Of a stretch of DNA of 62,678 bases, positions 31,668 to 40,478 are shown in pieces (the first letter of the stretch is position 1; every line of letters begins with the position of its first letter). The DNA is from Solirubrobacterales bacterium (lineage in GTDB: Bacteria; Actinomycetota; Thermoleophilia; Solirubrobacterales; 70-9), in the NCBI GenBank assembly GCA_021155855.1, contig JAJNAZ010000013.1, positions 1 to 62,678 on the forward strand, read 5' to 3'. Below the pieces are notes generated by a model, which made no database searches, was not told the DNA's origin, and was given only the letters and a program-made list of their open reading frames with translations. Position numbers and translations under genes: made by a program.

Positions 31668-32624
31668 GTGGTCAGCGCCTCGTCGAACAGGATGCCCCGG
31701 CGATCCCTCGCCGCGGCGACGAAGACTCGGGTGCGCGCGGGCGCGTTGGGCCTCGTTGCGTTCGTGGTGTTGGCGGCCACGGTGCCGTCGGCCGAGGGCG
31801 CCTGCACACCGTGGCGCGCGAGCAGCGTGCTCTCCGGGCAGGGGGCGCTCGAGAACCTCGCCTTCGATGGCCGCGGCGCGATGTTCCTCTCGGCGATCCG
31901 CGACGACGCGATCCTGCGGGTCGGCCGCGAGCGGAACCTGAGGACGTTGATCGCCGACGTCCACGCCCCGGGAGGCCTGCGCTATCGCCGCGGCATGCTC
32001 TATTTCAACACCGGCGACGACATCATCTCCGGGCTTCAGGGGTTGACCGACGGGACGCTCGAGCGCTACAGGCTCAAGAGCGGCCGCCGCAGCATCTGGG
32101 CGCGGGGCCTGACGATGCCAAACGGGCTGGTCTTCTTGCGCAATGGCGATGCGGTCGTCAGCCGCGACATCGGCCAGGGGACCGGGATGACCCGGATTCC
32201 GGCCAACGACCCCGCGAACCCGGAGTTCAACTGGGCGCCGCTCGACGACACCAACGGGATGGCAACGGACGCCAACGGGCGGTGGCTGTACACGGTCGAG
32301 ACGTTCAACCCGGAGTCCCGGGTGCTCCGGGTCCGAATCGGCAATCCCGCTCGGATCGAGGTGGTCGCCTCGCTGGGAGACGGAACGAGGTCGAAGGGGC
32401 TCGACGACATGACCATCGACGACCGGGGCCGCCTCTACATCACCGCCAACTTCGCAGGCGAGGTGATCCGGTTGAACCCGAGCACCGGGGCCACCTGCGT
32501 GATCGCCTCGGGTCTTCAAGGCCCTTCCTCGGTGAAGTTCGGACGCGGCCGCGGCTGGTCGAAGCGAAGCCTCTATGTAACCGCCTTCGACGGCACCGTG
32601 ACCCGACTGTCGCCGCCGGATTGA
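31668..32624 (+). CDS. Secreted beta-propeller (SMP-30/NHL-like) protein
   Basis: The protein has 318 residues with a signal peptide (AGALGLVAFVVLAATVPSAEGA) and six repeated strand segments such as NLAFDGRGAMFLSAIRDDAI, GLTMPNGLVFLRNGDAVVS and DDMTIDDRGRLYITANFAGE. This is typical of SMP-30/gluconolactonase-like propellers. No clear metal triad is assigned, so catalytic activity is uncertain. GTG 31668 follows TAGGCT by six bases (possible leaderless start); ATG 31692 is an alternative. Confidence 0.82.
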   Translation: MVSASSNRMPRRSLAAATKTRVRAGALGLVAFVVLAATVPSAEGACTPWRASSVLSGQGALENLAFDGRGAMFLSAIRDDAILRVGRERNLRTLIADVHAPGGLRYRRGMLYFNTGDDIISGLQGLTDGTLERYRLKSGRRSIWARGLTMPNGLVFLRNGDAVVSRDIGQGTGMTRIPANDPANPEFNWAPLDDTNGMATDANGRWLYTVETFNPESRVLRVRIGNPARIEVVASLGDGTRSKGLDDMTIDDRGRLYITANFAGEVIRLNPSTGATCVIASGLQGPSSVKFGRGRGWSKRSLYVTAFDGTVTRLSPPD

Positions 32625-32714
32625 CCCGGAAGTCATGCTCGGACCGCACCCCCAGGGAATGCGCTGTGACTCCGAGCAGGAATCGCATCGACGAGAAGAG
32701 GTAGGCGCGCGGCG

Positions 32715-33617
32715 ATGACCATCCTCATCGGCCACGGTGGTGCGAGCGCGATCGCTCCGGCGAACACGATCGCATCGTTCGATGCGGCCTTGCGGGCCGG
32801 AGTCGACATGATCGAATTCGACGTTCGGCCGCGGGGCTCACGGCTGCTGGTGGCCCACCTCGCTCCGCAGGCTCGCCGCCGCGGCTGCCTGACTTTCGAC
32901 CACGCCTTGGACCACCTGGCGCACCCGCGTTTCTCGCAGATCGCGCTCAACGTGGACGTGAAGGGCCGGGGCTGCGAGTCGGCGCTCGTGGCGATGCTGC
33001 GCGCGCACGGCATGTTGGAGCGCTCCCTGATCTCATCTCAGTCGGCGGCCGTCGTCGAGACGGTGCGGGCGATCGCCGGTGAGGCGCGAACCGCGATCTC
33101 AATCGGTGGACACCTGTCTCGCCGCGCCAACCGCTGGCACCCACGCGACTGGCGCGGGCGGCTGCTTAAGGAGCTCGCCGCCGGCCGATTCGGCGACGTG
33201 ATGCTGCACCACAAGCTCGTCGACGCCGAGATGGCGGAGGCGATCAGGCGGCTCGGTCGCCGGCTGTTCGCCTGGACCGTGGACGAGCCGGCGCTGTTCG
33301 CGAGGATCGCCGATCTCGGCGTGGCCGGTGTGGCGACGAACGACCCGGCGCGCCTCCGGCGCCGGTCGGACGTTGACCACGCGAATAGATCCGATGGTGT
33401 GGACCTAAGATCCACCCGTGCCGGAAAGGTCGAACGAGTTGAGCCTCGAGATAAAGCGCGTGCTTCCCGCCGCGCCTTCGGTCGTCTTTACGGCGTTCAG
33501 CGATCCGAACGAACTGGCGAAATGGTGGGGACCGCAGGGCTTCACCATCCCGAGGCTGGAATTCGACCCGCGTGTCGGGGGGACCTATCGGATCGAGATG
33601 CAGCCACCCGAGGGTGA
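32715..33617 (+). CDS. Glycerophosphodiester phosphodiesterase-like protein, uncertain 3' end
   Basis: The TIM-barrel pattern of GDPD is clear: ILIGHGGASAIAPANTIASF with the first His (HG instead of the usual HR), IEFDVR with Glu and Asp ligands, VAHL, then LNVDVKG and FAWTVDEPALFARIADLGVA to TNDPARL. GDPDs cleave glycerophosphodiesters to glycerol-3-phosphate and an alcohol. Family members end soon after NDPARL (about 33363), yet this frame runs on 80 residues of Arg-rich sequence and overlaps the next gene by 200 bp. The true end is probably near 33376 with a lost base. The changed HR motif may reduce activity. Confidence 0.75.
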   Translation: MTILIGHGGASAIAPANTIASFDAALRAGVDMIEFDVRPRGSRLLVAHLAPQARRRGCLTFDHALDHLAHPRFSQIALNVDVKGRGCESALVAMLRAHGMLERSLISSQSAAVVETVRAIAGEARTAISIGGHLSRRANRWHPRDWRGRLLKELAAGRFGDVMLHHKLVDAEMAEAIRRLGRRLFAWTVDEPALFARIADLGVAGVATNDPARLRRRSDVDHANRSDGVDLRSTRAGKVERVEPRDKARASRRAFGRLYGVQRSERTGEMVGTAGLHHPEAGIRPACRGDLSDRDAATRG

Positions 33618-33870
33618 CGCCTTCCATCTGATCGGGGAGTTTCGCGATGTCGATCCACCCAGGCGTCTCGTCTACACGTTCATTTGGGAAGACCCGGATC
33701 CCGACGACATCGAGAACCGGGTCCGCCTGTCGTTCCATGATCTCGGCGGATCGACGGAGGTCACTCTCGTGCAGGCCCCGTTCAACACCGAGGCGCGCCG
33801 TGACCTGCATCGGGACGGTTGGACGGACAGCTTCGACAAGCTCGAGCAGCTCATGTCCGCGAGCCGCTGA
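33418..33870 (+). CDS. SRPBCC (AHSA1-type) protein
   Basis: The protein has 150 residues: SLEIKRVLPAAPSVVFTAFS, WWGPQGFTIPRLEFDPRVGG and a closing helix GWTDSFDKLEQLM are diagnostic of activator-of-Hsp90 homologue 1-like SRPBCC proteins. They have a ligand cavity and no settled reaction in bacteria. GTG 33418 follows TAAGAT by six bases, so it probably has its own leaderless promoter inside the end of the GDPD frame. Confidence 0.9.
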   Translation: MPERSNELSLEIKRVLPAAPSVVFTAFSDPNELAKWWGPQGFTIPRLEFDPRVGGTYRIEMQPPEGDAFHLIGEFRDVDPPRRLVYTFIWEDPDPDDIENRVRLSFHDLGGSTEVTLVQAPFNTEARRDLHRDGWTDSFDKLEQLMSASR

Positions 33871-33922
33871 GGCTGGAGGCATCAGCCGTGGTACCCGACT
33901 GTCCGTTCGCGCAACAACCGAT

Positions 33923-34276
33923 CTAGCAGGGTCGGCGAGCGCATAGATGAGCACGGAAGGTCTCAGGCGCGGTAGCCGGTGGCCGGAAGGGGCCCAACCG
34001 CGGGTAGAGATGAACGAGCAAGGAGCCGGGCCTCGCTTCGGCGACGAACGCCGCGTAGCCGGAGCTCGCCGATTGACCGACCACGGCAACCGGACCGGAC
34101 ACGCCCTCGAGGGCCGCTAGGGCTGGGCGGACCCGCGGCTCGAATCCCGCGTCGGGATCGTCGTATGGCAGATCCGGTGCCACCGCCTCGTGACCCCGTG
34201 CGCGCAGGGGCCCAATCAGGGGATCCCAACATGACCCGTCGTGCCAGTCTCCGTGGAGCAAACACAAGGTGGCCAC
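33923..34276 (-). pseudogene. Truncated alpha/beta hydrolase
   Basis: The N-terminal half is normal: LCLLHGDWHDGSCWDPLIGP with the oxyanion region, APDLPYDDP, and the nucleophile elbow GQSAS. The frame ends after ETFRAHLCARRPC at 117 residues, whereas relatives have about 230 and carry the catalytic Asp and His later. The downstream 50 bp do not restore it. It is probably inactive. GTG 34276 is the start. Confidence 0.7.
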
Positions 34277-34364
34277 GGATGGCAGCTATCAGCCGTTTCG
34301 CTGCGATCAGGGCGAAACGGAATCGCCCCGCGCCGAACCGCCGAGACTCATACCGGCGAAGGGG

Positions 34365-34532
34365 TCAGTACCAGCGGCCGCGAGCGAAGCCTCCGAATGC
34401 GATCAGTCCGATGAGCGCGACGATCAGGCCGCCCCAGAAGCTCCAAACGAACATGAGGACGATCCCGACGATGACCAGGATGCCGCCGAGGGTTATTCCC
34501 CCGGTTCCTCCGCGGTGCTCCGATGTAGCCAT
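34365..34532 (-). CDS. Small membrane protein (55 aa)
   Basis: It begins MATSEHRGGTGGITLGGILV and has two hydrophobic helices (ILVIVGIVLMFVWSFW and LIVALIGLIAFGGF) joined by a short turn, ending ARGRWY. AAAGGA precedes the ATG at 34532. This hairpin-like topology resembles small inner-membrane proteins such as DUF6131-type, but I cannot name a function. It is upstream of the truncated hydrolase on the same strand. Confidence 0.72.
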   Translation of the reverse strand: MATSEHRGGTGGITLGGILVIVGIVLMFVWSFWGGLIVALIGLIAFGGFARGRWY

Positions 34533-34645
34533 GCGGTTCCTTTCTTGAGTAGTGGGGCGAAGCAGCCTAGCGCCGCGAACGATCCCCGGGGAACGGGTCG
34601 CGAGACCGTGCCATAGATGCTGCAGACCGCCGGGGGCGATCCGGC

Positions 34646-35704
34646 TCAGGCCCGAGTGGCCGTCAGCGCCCGACGCAGGGTCCCGATGACGTAGTAGAGC
34701 GCGAGGGCGAAAAAGAGCGCACCCACCAGCGCGCGCACCTGCTCGTCCGCCAGCCCAGTCCGCTCGGACACCGGTCTCGCGACGCCGGCGGCAGCCTTCT
34801 CGCGCCAACCCACGAGCGCCGTCTGACCAAGCTCGGTCGCCTTCATCCTCCTCCGATCTCGCTCCTGTTTCGCCTTGCTACTCGCTCTCTCTGAGCGCCC
34901 TACCCGATCAGGGGCTGAAGAAGCGCTGCCACCGGGCGGCTCCCGGCAGGCGACCGTCTCGCGGCGGCGCTCAACGAAGGTCGCGAGCGCGTAGCGGCCG
35001 GCGGGGTGCTCACGTGCGCGCGCGACGAGCGCGGCTGTGTGGGCGGGCAGGACGGCGGGCTGGGGGAGCGCGACGCCGTACCCGGGGGGTACCACGACGG
35101 AGGCCGAAAGCGCCGCAAAGGTGAGGTCCGCGGCACCGAATCGCTCACCGCAAAGGTGCTTGCGGCCGTCAGCGAGCAACTCGGCAACGAAGTCGAACTC
35201 GCGCCAGACCGCGGCTTCGTCCTCGGCCTCGATCCCTGGGCGGATCGCGAGTTCGCGCCGCGCCCAGCGCACGGCGAGCGGCCATCCCACCCGGAGCGCC
35301 AGACCCTCCCAAGGCGGGACGCCCTGATTGTTGAAGCGCAGCATGAGTTTCGGCTGGGCGAGCATGTGGATGTACATCAGCCGTCGGCCCGTTCGGCCGA
35401 GTCCTGTGTCGAAACGCCGGCATAATCGCTCGACCTCGGCACGCTCGGATGGTGCAGCGGGGAAGAGCCGGGATTCCTGGGGCGTGCGCTGATCGGCCCA
35501 GACGATGATCTCCTCCGACTCGCTGAGCGCACCGTCCGGCGTCACCAGAACCGGGACCGTCGCTCCGCCGCCCGCGCGCCGGGCCGCGATGCGGTGGATG
35601 GCCTGGACGTGTCGCTCCTCGCGGTAGGGGATTCGGGCCCGCTCGAGGGCCCACCGCGCCTTCTCGCAGTAGTGGCTGATCGGGATCGTGACGAGCCGCA
35701 CCAC
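34646..35704 (-). CDS. Glutathione S-transferase-like protein with extra C-terminal membrane tail
   Basis: Residues 1-250 form a GST: VRLVTIPISHYCEKARWALE (thioredoxin-fold N-terminus), TVPVLVTPDGALSESEEIIV with the cis-Pro and Ser-Glu substrate-thiol site, then a helical C-domain (FDFVAELLADGRKHLCGERF, AADLTFAALSASV). Residues 287-352 form a separate unit with one membrane helix (VRALVGALFFALALYYVIG). This tail begins with an in-frame ATG at 34846 preceded by GGAGGAGG, so it may be an independent 66-residue gene fused here by a frame change. Actinobacteria use mycothiol, so the thiol substrate is uncertain. Confidence 0.8.
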   Translation of the reverse strand: MVRLVTIPISHYCEKARWALERARIPYREERHVQAIHRIAARRAGGGATVPVLVTPDGALSESEEIIVWADQRTPQESRLFPAAPSERAEVERLCRRFDTGLGRTGRRLMYIHMLAQPKLMLRFNNQGVPPWEGLALRVGWPLAVRWARRELAIRPGIEAEDEAAVWREFDFVAELLADGRKHLCGERFGAADLTFAALSASVVVPPGYGVALPQPAVLPAHTAALVARAREHPAGRYALATFVERRRETVACREPPGGSASSAPDRVGRSERASSKAKQERDRRRMKATELGQTALVGWREKAAAGVARPVSERTGLADEQVRALVGALFFALALYYVIGTLRRALTATRA

Positions 35705-35785
35705 CCCGGAGAGGATAGGCAGCGCACCCCCTGCCAGAGAGAACCTCTCGCGGCGTAGGTCGGCCTCAACAGCCGTTCCCGCTAA

Positions 35786-36790
35786 CTAGTCGCGTAGCGA
35801 GCGTGGCAGTCCGAACTGCGGGAATACGCTGCTGTCCGCGAACCAGGTGATCGCGGATATCCGCTCGCCCGCGAGCGTCAGCACCATGAGCCCGTATGGG
35901 CGCGCGATCGCCGCCTGCGGCGAGGGCAGATAGCAGCCGAAGGCGGGCTGGCCGTTGGCCCGCGTGGGTACCAGCCGCAGCGGCCGGCCGCGGAGGTCGG
36001 CGCGGTCGCGCAAGAAGCGCGCGATCGCCGCGTGTCCCTGGTACTCGAACGGCTGCGGCGGCATCGTCAGCCAGGCGTCGTCGGTCAAGAGCGAAACCAC
36101 GGTCTCGACGTCGCCGCGCTCGACCGCGTCGGCGAAGCTCCCGGCCAGCTCACGTTCGCCCGCGGAGTGCGGCGCCGGCGCCGACTCGCGGTCGCCGGGT
36201 CCAAGGCGCGCGTCCAGCGCCGCCCGGGCACGCTGCAAGGCGCCCTTGACCGCGGCCTCGCTGGTCCCGAGCATGTCCGCCACCTCCGCCGCGCGGAAGC
36301 CGAGCGCGTCGCGCAGGACGAGCACCGCCCGCTGGCGCGGCGGAAGCCGCTGGAGCGCGGCGACGAACGCAAGCGCGACCGCCTCCTTGGTCTCATAGCG
36401 CGCCTCCGGGCTCGCGGAGGTGTCGGCGAGGCCCTCGAGCAGCACGTCCGGGTACGGCTGGAGCCAGATCGGGTCGGCGCTGCGGGTGGGCTCGGGCGGC
36501 TCGACCATCGGCGGCAGCTGACGCGGGCGCCGGCTTCTATCCCGCACTGCATTCAGGCAGCGGTTGGTAGCGATGCGGTAGAGCCAGTTGCGCACCGACG
36601 CCCGCCCCTCGAAGCGGTCAAGCCCGCGCCAGGCCGCCAACAGCGTCTCCTGGACCAGGTCCTCCGCGTCCTCCACCGAGCCCACGATCCGGTAGCAGTG
36701 CAGCTGAAGCTCGCGCCGGTAGGGATCGGTGAGCTCCCGAAACGCCTCCTCGTCCCCCGCCCGAGACCGGGCGAGCGTGTCCTCGGTCAC
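35786..36790 (-). CDS. ECF sigma factor with C-terminal SnoaL domain (paralogue 1)
   Basis: The protein has 334 residues. Sigma region 2 (DPYRRELQLHCYRIVGSVEDA, then DLVQETLLAAWRGLDRFEGR) and region 4 (LPPRQRAVLVLRDALGFRAA) are followed by an NTF2/SnoaL-like domain (LTDDAWLTMPPQPFEYQGH), the layout of the SigJ/SigX5-type (TIGR02960-like) group. In this group the C-terminal domain replaces an anti-sigma factor in controlling activity. GTG 36790 gives the conserved start TEDTLARSRAGDEEAF; the frame is open to 37054. It is divergent from the DUF899/GFA pair. Confidence 0.9.
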   Translation of the reverse strand: MTEDTLARSRAGDEEAFRELTDPYRRELQLHCYRIVGSVEDAEDLVQETLLAAWRGLDRFEGRASVRNWLYRIATNRCLNAVRDRSRRPRQLPPMVEPPEPTRSADPIWLQPYPDVLLEGLADTSASPEARYETKEAVALAFVAALQRLPPRQRAVLVLRDALGFRAAEVADMLGTSEAAVKGALQRARAALDARLGPGDRESAPAPHSAGERELAGSFADAVERGDVETVVSLLTDDAWLTMPPQPFEYQGHAAIARFLRDRADLRGRPLRLVPTRANGQPAFGCYLPSPQAAIARPYGLMVLTLAGERISAITWFADSSVFPQFGLPRSLRD

Positions 36791-36989
36791 CGGGGCATCC
36801 TCGCATCGCCACCTCCCTGCGCCTTCACCGAACCTAATGACCCCATCAGCGCTCGAAAGGAATCGGCGCCGTTCCGTTTCCGCGCCCGGCGGTGTCTCCA
36901 TCAGAGAAGACAGTGAAGGTCTGAAACCATCGGAGGACCAAGTGCTACTCGAGAACAAGAACGCGGATCTGAAGGAGCAAGAGCCGGAG

Positions 36990-37754
36990 ATGAACATGCC
37001 GCCGATCGTGTCAGCGCAGGAGTGGGAGTCCGCGCGCGAGGAACTGCTGGTCAAGGAGAAGGAGCTGACCCACGCCCGCGATGCGCTCGCCGCCGAGCGC
37101 CGCCGGATGCCGAGGATGGCCGTCGAGAAGGACTACGCGTTCGAGGGGCCGAACGGGCCGGCGAGCCTGCTCGACCTGTTCGAGGGCCGTCGCCAGCTGA
37201 TCGTCTACCGCTTCTTCTTCGAGCCCGGCGTCGCCGGCTGGCCCGAGGGTGGCTGCCCCGGCTGCTCCTGGATCGCCGATCAGGTCGCCCACCCGGCCCA
37301 TCTGAATGCGCGCGACACGACGCTCGCGTTCGTCTCGCGCGCCCCGCGGGCCGACATCGAGCGCTTGAAGGCGCGGATGGGCTGGGAGCTAATCCCGTGG
37401 TACACGATCATCGGCGACTTCGACGCCGACTTCGGCGTCGACGAATGGCACGGGACCAACGCCTTATTCCGTGACGACGACCGGATCTTCCGCACCTACT
37501 TCGTCGACGGTCGCGGCGACGAGGCCCTGGGCGGTATCTGGAGCTACCTCGACATCACCGCGCTCGGACGCCAGGAGGAGTGGGAGGACTCGCCGGAGGG
37601 CTACCCGCAGACCCCGGCCAACCACTGGATCAGGCGCCACGATGAATACGACGCGCCGGCCGAAGAGGAGGCCGCCATCGCGAGTGACGCACGGATCGCT
37701 GCCGGTGGTAGCGTTGCCGCGGATCGTTCAACCCAACCCGAAAAGGGGTCGTGA
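36990..37754 (+). CDS. DUF899 thioredoxin-like protein (paralogue 3)
   Basis: The protein has 254 residues. SAQEWESAREELLVKEKELT forms the coiled start, QLIVYRFFFEPG the core strand, GCPGCSWIADQV the CxxC region and NHWIRRHDEYD the end. Of the two ATGs at 36990 and 36996, the second has the better-placed GGAG. The last 30 residues are variable. Its TGA overlaps the ATG of the GFA gene by one base, so they form an operon, and it is divergent from an ECF sigma gene that may control it (inference). Confidence 0.9.
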   Translation: MNMPPIVSAQEWESAREELLVKEKELTHARDALAAERRRMPRMAVEKDYAFEGPNGPASLLDLFEGRRQLIVYRFFFEPGVAGWPEGGCPGCSWIADQVAHPAHLNARDTTLAFVSRAPRADIERLKARMGWELIPWYTIIGDFDADFGVDEWHGTNALFRDDDRIFRTYFVDGRGDEALGGIWSYLDITALGRQEEWEDSPEGYPQTPANHWIRRHDEYDAPAEEEAAIASDARIAAGGSVAADRSTQPEKGS

Positions 37755-38143
37755 TGGCGGAAACGCTCAAGGGAACCTGTTTGTGTGGCAGCGTGGAGTA
37801 CGAGGTGCAAGATCCCGAGGCACTGGGTTACTGTCACTGCACTCGCTGCCAGCACTGGACGGGCTCGAGCCTCGCAGGGGTGGTCGTGGCCAAGGAGAAC
37901 TTCAGGTTCACCGAGGGCGAGGACCTGGTCACGCGGTACGAGAGCGAGCTCGCGCCCCGCAACTTCTGCAGCCGCTGCGGATCCAGCCTCTATGACGATC
38001 TCGGTGAGAAGTACTTCGTCGCCGCCGGGCTGATAAGTGAGCTCGACCTCGAACCGAGCTTCCACCAGCAGGTCGCATACAAGGCGAGCTGGCATCAGAT
38101 CGGCGACGACGCGCCGCAGTTCGCCGAGATGCCGTCGGCCTGA
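37754..38143 (+). CDS. GFA family (CENP-V/GFA domain) zinc protein
   Basis: The 129-residue protein has the zinc-binding cysteines CLCGSVEYEV, CHCTRC and FCSRCGSSLYDD. These are typical of the family named for glutathione-dependent formaldehyde-activating enzyme; in organisms without glutathione the role is unclear, perhaps thiol adduct metabolism. It is translationally coupled to the DUF899 gene through a one-base TGATG overlap, which suggests both work on thiol or aldehyde stress (inference). Confidence 0.92.
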   Translation: MAETLKGTCLCGSVEYEVQDPEALGYCHCTRCQHWTGSSLAGVVVAKENFRFTEGEDLVTRYESELAPRNFCSRCGSSLYDDLGEKYFVAAGLISELDLEPSFHQQVAYKASWHQIGDDAPQFAEMPSA

Positions 38144-38163
38144 CGCGAGGGCGCGAGCCCGAG

Positions 38164-38382
38164 TCAGACCAGCGTGAGGAAGCTCATGTGCTCGTACCAG
38201 TCCGGGGCCAAGCGGCGTAAGGCGCGAAGCAAAGCGTCGGAGTCGAGGTTTCCTGCGCCGAGGTCGTAGGCACGCCGGCTCTCGCTGCCTACGGACCGGA
38301 GCACCCCCGTGTCTCGCTCGAGGCTGTCGAGGATCTGGCGGCCTCGTTCGCTGCGCGTGGTGAACTCGACTTGCTTGCCCAT
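38164..38382 (-). CDS. Small hypothetical protein (72 aa)
   Basis: From ATG 38382 the frame reads MGKQVEFTTRSERGRQILDS and ends APDWYEHMSFLTLV. Leu/Arg-rich amphipathic helices (DSDALLRALRRLA) suggest a small soluble helical protein. No strong ribosome site is present. It is not recognised. It converges with the GFA gene and diverges from the 90-residue gene. Confidence 0.5.
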   Translation of the reverse strand: MGKQVEFTTRSERGRQILDSLERDTGVLRSVGSESRRAYDLGAGNLDSDALLRALRRLAPDWYEHMSFLTLV

Positions 38383-38557
38383 AGTGTCTTGCTGCCCGTT
38401 TGGGCAGTCAGGAAACCCTCTGACCAGCGCGAGGTCGCGGCGCGATTTCGGGTAGGAGGACACCACTTCGACAGGCGCTCGATCGGCAAGAGGCGGTTCG
38501 AGGCGCCGCAACCAAGACCAGGGCGCAGCGGATCGCGGCCCCGGAGAGGAGGATGAG

Positions 38558-38830
38558 ATGCCGGCTTGGGTCCTGCAAGCGTTGTCAGCGGCAAGAAAGG
38601 TCCCCTGGGGCCGAGTGATCGCGGCGATCGTCTGGTTGAGCACGCGCGGCCGGGAGTATTGGGACCGTCTCACCCCCGATGAGCGGCGAGAGGTCCGTGA
38701 CCTGGCGGTCAAATCGAGGGGCAGGAGAGCGAACCTGACAGGGACCGACGAGGACCGCTTGGTAGCCCTGTTCCTGAAAATTCGCCGCGGGCCGGATGGC
38801 ACTGGCGGAGCGGCGGGAGCGTCGGGCTGA
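38558..38830 (+). CDS. Small hypothetical protein (90 aa)
   Basis: The ATG at 38558 has GAGGAGG nearby. The product MPAWVLQALSAARKVPWGRV has a hydrophobic N-terminal helix, then a basic helix-rich part (YWDRLTPDERREVRDLAVKS) like those of actinobacterial proteins of unknown function. Its stop directly abuts the stop of the convergent CGNR gene with no gap. No domain is recognised. Confidence 0.68.
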   Translation: MPAWVLQALSAARKVPWGRVIAAIVWLSTRGREYWDRLTPDERREVRDLAVKSRGRRANLTGTDEDRLVALFLKIRRGPDGTGGAAGASG

Positions 38831-39436
38831 TCAACCCCGACGCTCAGCTCTCCTCCAATAGAGGGCGCGGGACTTCTCGCGGTCGCCGCAGACCTTCATC
38901 GAGCACCAGCGCGAGCTTCCGTTGCGCGAGTGGTCAAAGAAGACCCAGCCGCAGTTGCGCCCGGGGCAAGCCTTGAGCCGCTGCCACGTCCCCTCGACCT
39001 TGGCCCGGGCCGCGACTGCGATCAACAGGCCGAGGGCCGGTTCGACGCCATAGGCGTCGCCGGCCAAGAACTCGGGACCGTCGGACTCAAGACGCACCTC
39101 GACCTGGAGGCCACTCGATGCTCTACGCATCTGAGTGACCGTCTGCGCGGCGAGGGGGCGACCGTTGTTGGCGAAGGCGAGCGCACGCAGTCCTTCGCGG
39201 ATGGCGATCGCCCGAACCAGATCCGCTTCCGTCAGGTCTGGGCGTTCATCAACGAGCCCGCGCGACGCCAGCCAAACGACCAGCGCCTCCGGGTCGGTGA
39301 AGGTCTCACCATGATCGTCCGCCATCAGGTTGAAGCGGGTATTGAGAAACGCCTGAACCAGCGCCAACTGACCGGGAGCCGGCTGCCGGCTGCCGGGCTG
39401 GGGTTCGACGGGGTTACTTGGTGGCTCACCACTCAT
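38831..39436 (-). CDS. CGNR zinc-finger regulator (ABATE domain)
   Basis: The protein has 201 residues. The N-terminal ABATE-like domain (LALVQAFLNTRFNLMADDHG to VEPALGLLIAVAARA) precedes a C-terminal CGNR zinc finger with CPGRNCGWVFFDHSRNGSSR and WCSMKVCGDREKS. Such proteins are putative DNA-binding stress regulators. It is oriented away from the SDR gene at 39526 and lies 89 bp from it, so it may control that gene (inference). Confidence 0.93.
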   Translation of the reverse strand: MSGEPPSNPVEPQPGSRQPAPGQLALVQAFLNTRFNLMADDHGETFTDPEALVVWLASRGLVDERPDLTEADLVRAIAIREGLRALAFANNGRPLAAQTVTQMRRASSGLQVEVRLESDGPEFLAGDAYGVEPALGLLIAVAARAKVEGTWQRLKACPGRNCGWVFFDHSRNGSSRWCSMKVCGDREKSRALYWRRAERRG

Positions 39437-39525
39437 AGCGTTTAGCCGGTAAGGTAGCGCCTTCGAGGGGGCGCTTCAGCCGACGCTCGCGCACTAGGCG
39501 TGGCGAACCAAGAGCGGAGCTTCGC

Positions 39526-40455
39526 ATGAACACCCCCGCTGACAAGACAAGACCGCTGAACGGCAAGGTCGCGCTGGTCGCCGGCGCTACACGCGGCGCC
39601 GGGCGCGGTATCGCGACCGCGCTCGGCGAGGCGGGCGCGATTGTGTATTGCACCGGCCGCACCACCGGCGACCATCGCTCGGAATACGATCGCCCGGAGA
39701 CGATCGAGGAGACCGCCGAGCTCGTCGGCGCCGCCGGTGGCATCGGGGTCGCCGTCGCCGTCGATCACCTCGAGCCCGACCAGGTCGAAACGCTCACCCG
39801 CCGGATCGACGACGAGCACGGCCGGCTGGACGTGCTCGTCAACGACATCTGGGGCGGCGAGGGGATGTACGCGTGGGACACCCCGCTTTGGGAGCACGAT
39901 CTCGCCAAGGGCTTGCGGATGCTCCGCTTGGCGCTCGACACCCACCTGATCACCAGCCACTTCGCGCTCCCGCTGCTGATCCGCCGGCCCGGTGGTCTCG
40001 TCGTCGAGATGACCGACGGCACCCGCGAGTACAACGACGTCAACTACCGCAACCCGGTCTTCTATGACTTGGCCAAGCACGCCGTCCTGCGGCTCGCCTT
40101 CTCTCAGGGCACCGAGCTCGCACCGCATGGCTGCACCGCGGTGGCCTTGACCCCCGGCTGGCTGCGTTCGGAGATGATGCTCGAGGCGATGGGCGTCAGC
40201 GAGGAGAACTGGCGGGATGGGGCGAATCCGCACTTCGCCGCGATCTCCGAGAGCCCCCGCTTCGTCGGCCGCGCGGTCGCCGCGTTGGTGGCCGACCCCG
40301 AGGTCGGCCGCCGCAACGGCGGATCCTTCTCATCCGGCGGCCTCGCCCAGGAATACGGGTTCACAGACGTTGACGGATCCCGGCCCGACTGCTGGCGCTA
40401 CCTGGTGGAGGTTCAGGACGCCGGCCTCGCGCCCGACGCCACCGGGTACCGCTGA
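39526..40455 (+). CDS. SDR family oxidoreductase, DHRS1-like
   Basis: The protein has 309 residues with AGATRGAGRGIA as the nucleotide motif, CTGRTT, a catalytic YDLAK pair at about residues 184-188 and the long C-terminal extension typical of DHRS1-type SDRs. It uses a Ser/Thr-Tyr-Lys mechanism with NAD(P)H; the substrate is unknown. It is divergent from the CGNR regulator. The ATG at 39526 fits the conserved start, though the ribosome site is weak. Confidence 0.91.
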   Translation: MNTPADKTRPLNGKVALVAGATRGAGRGIATALGEAGAIVYCTGRTTGDHRSEYDRPETIEETAELVGAAGGIGVAVAVDHLEPDQVETLTRRIDDEHGRLDVLVNDIWGGEGMYAWDTPLWEHDLAKGLRMLRLALDTHLITSHFALPLLIRRPGGLVVEMTDGTREYNDVNYRNPVFYDLAKHAVLRLAFSQGTELAPHGCTAVALTPGWLRSEMMLEAMGVSEENWRDGANPHFAAISESPRFVGRAVAALVADPEVGRRNGGSFSSGGLAQEYGFTDVDGSRPDCWRYLVEVQDAGLAPDATGYR

Positions 40456-40478
40456 CCGAAGGGTCGAGAACCCGGCGC

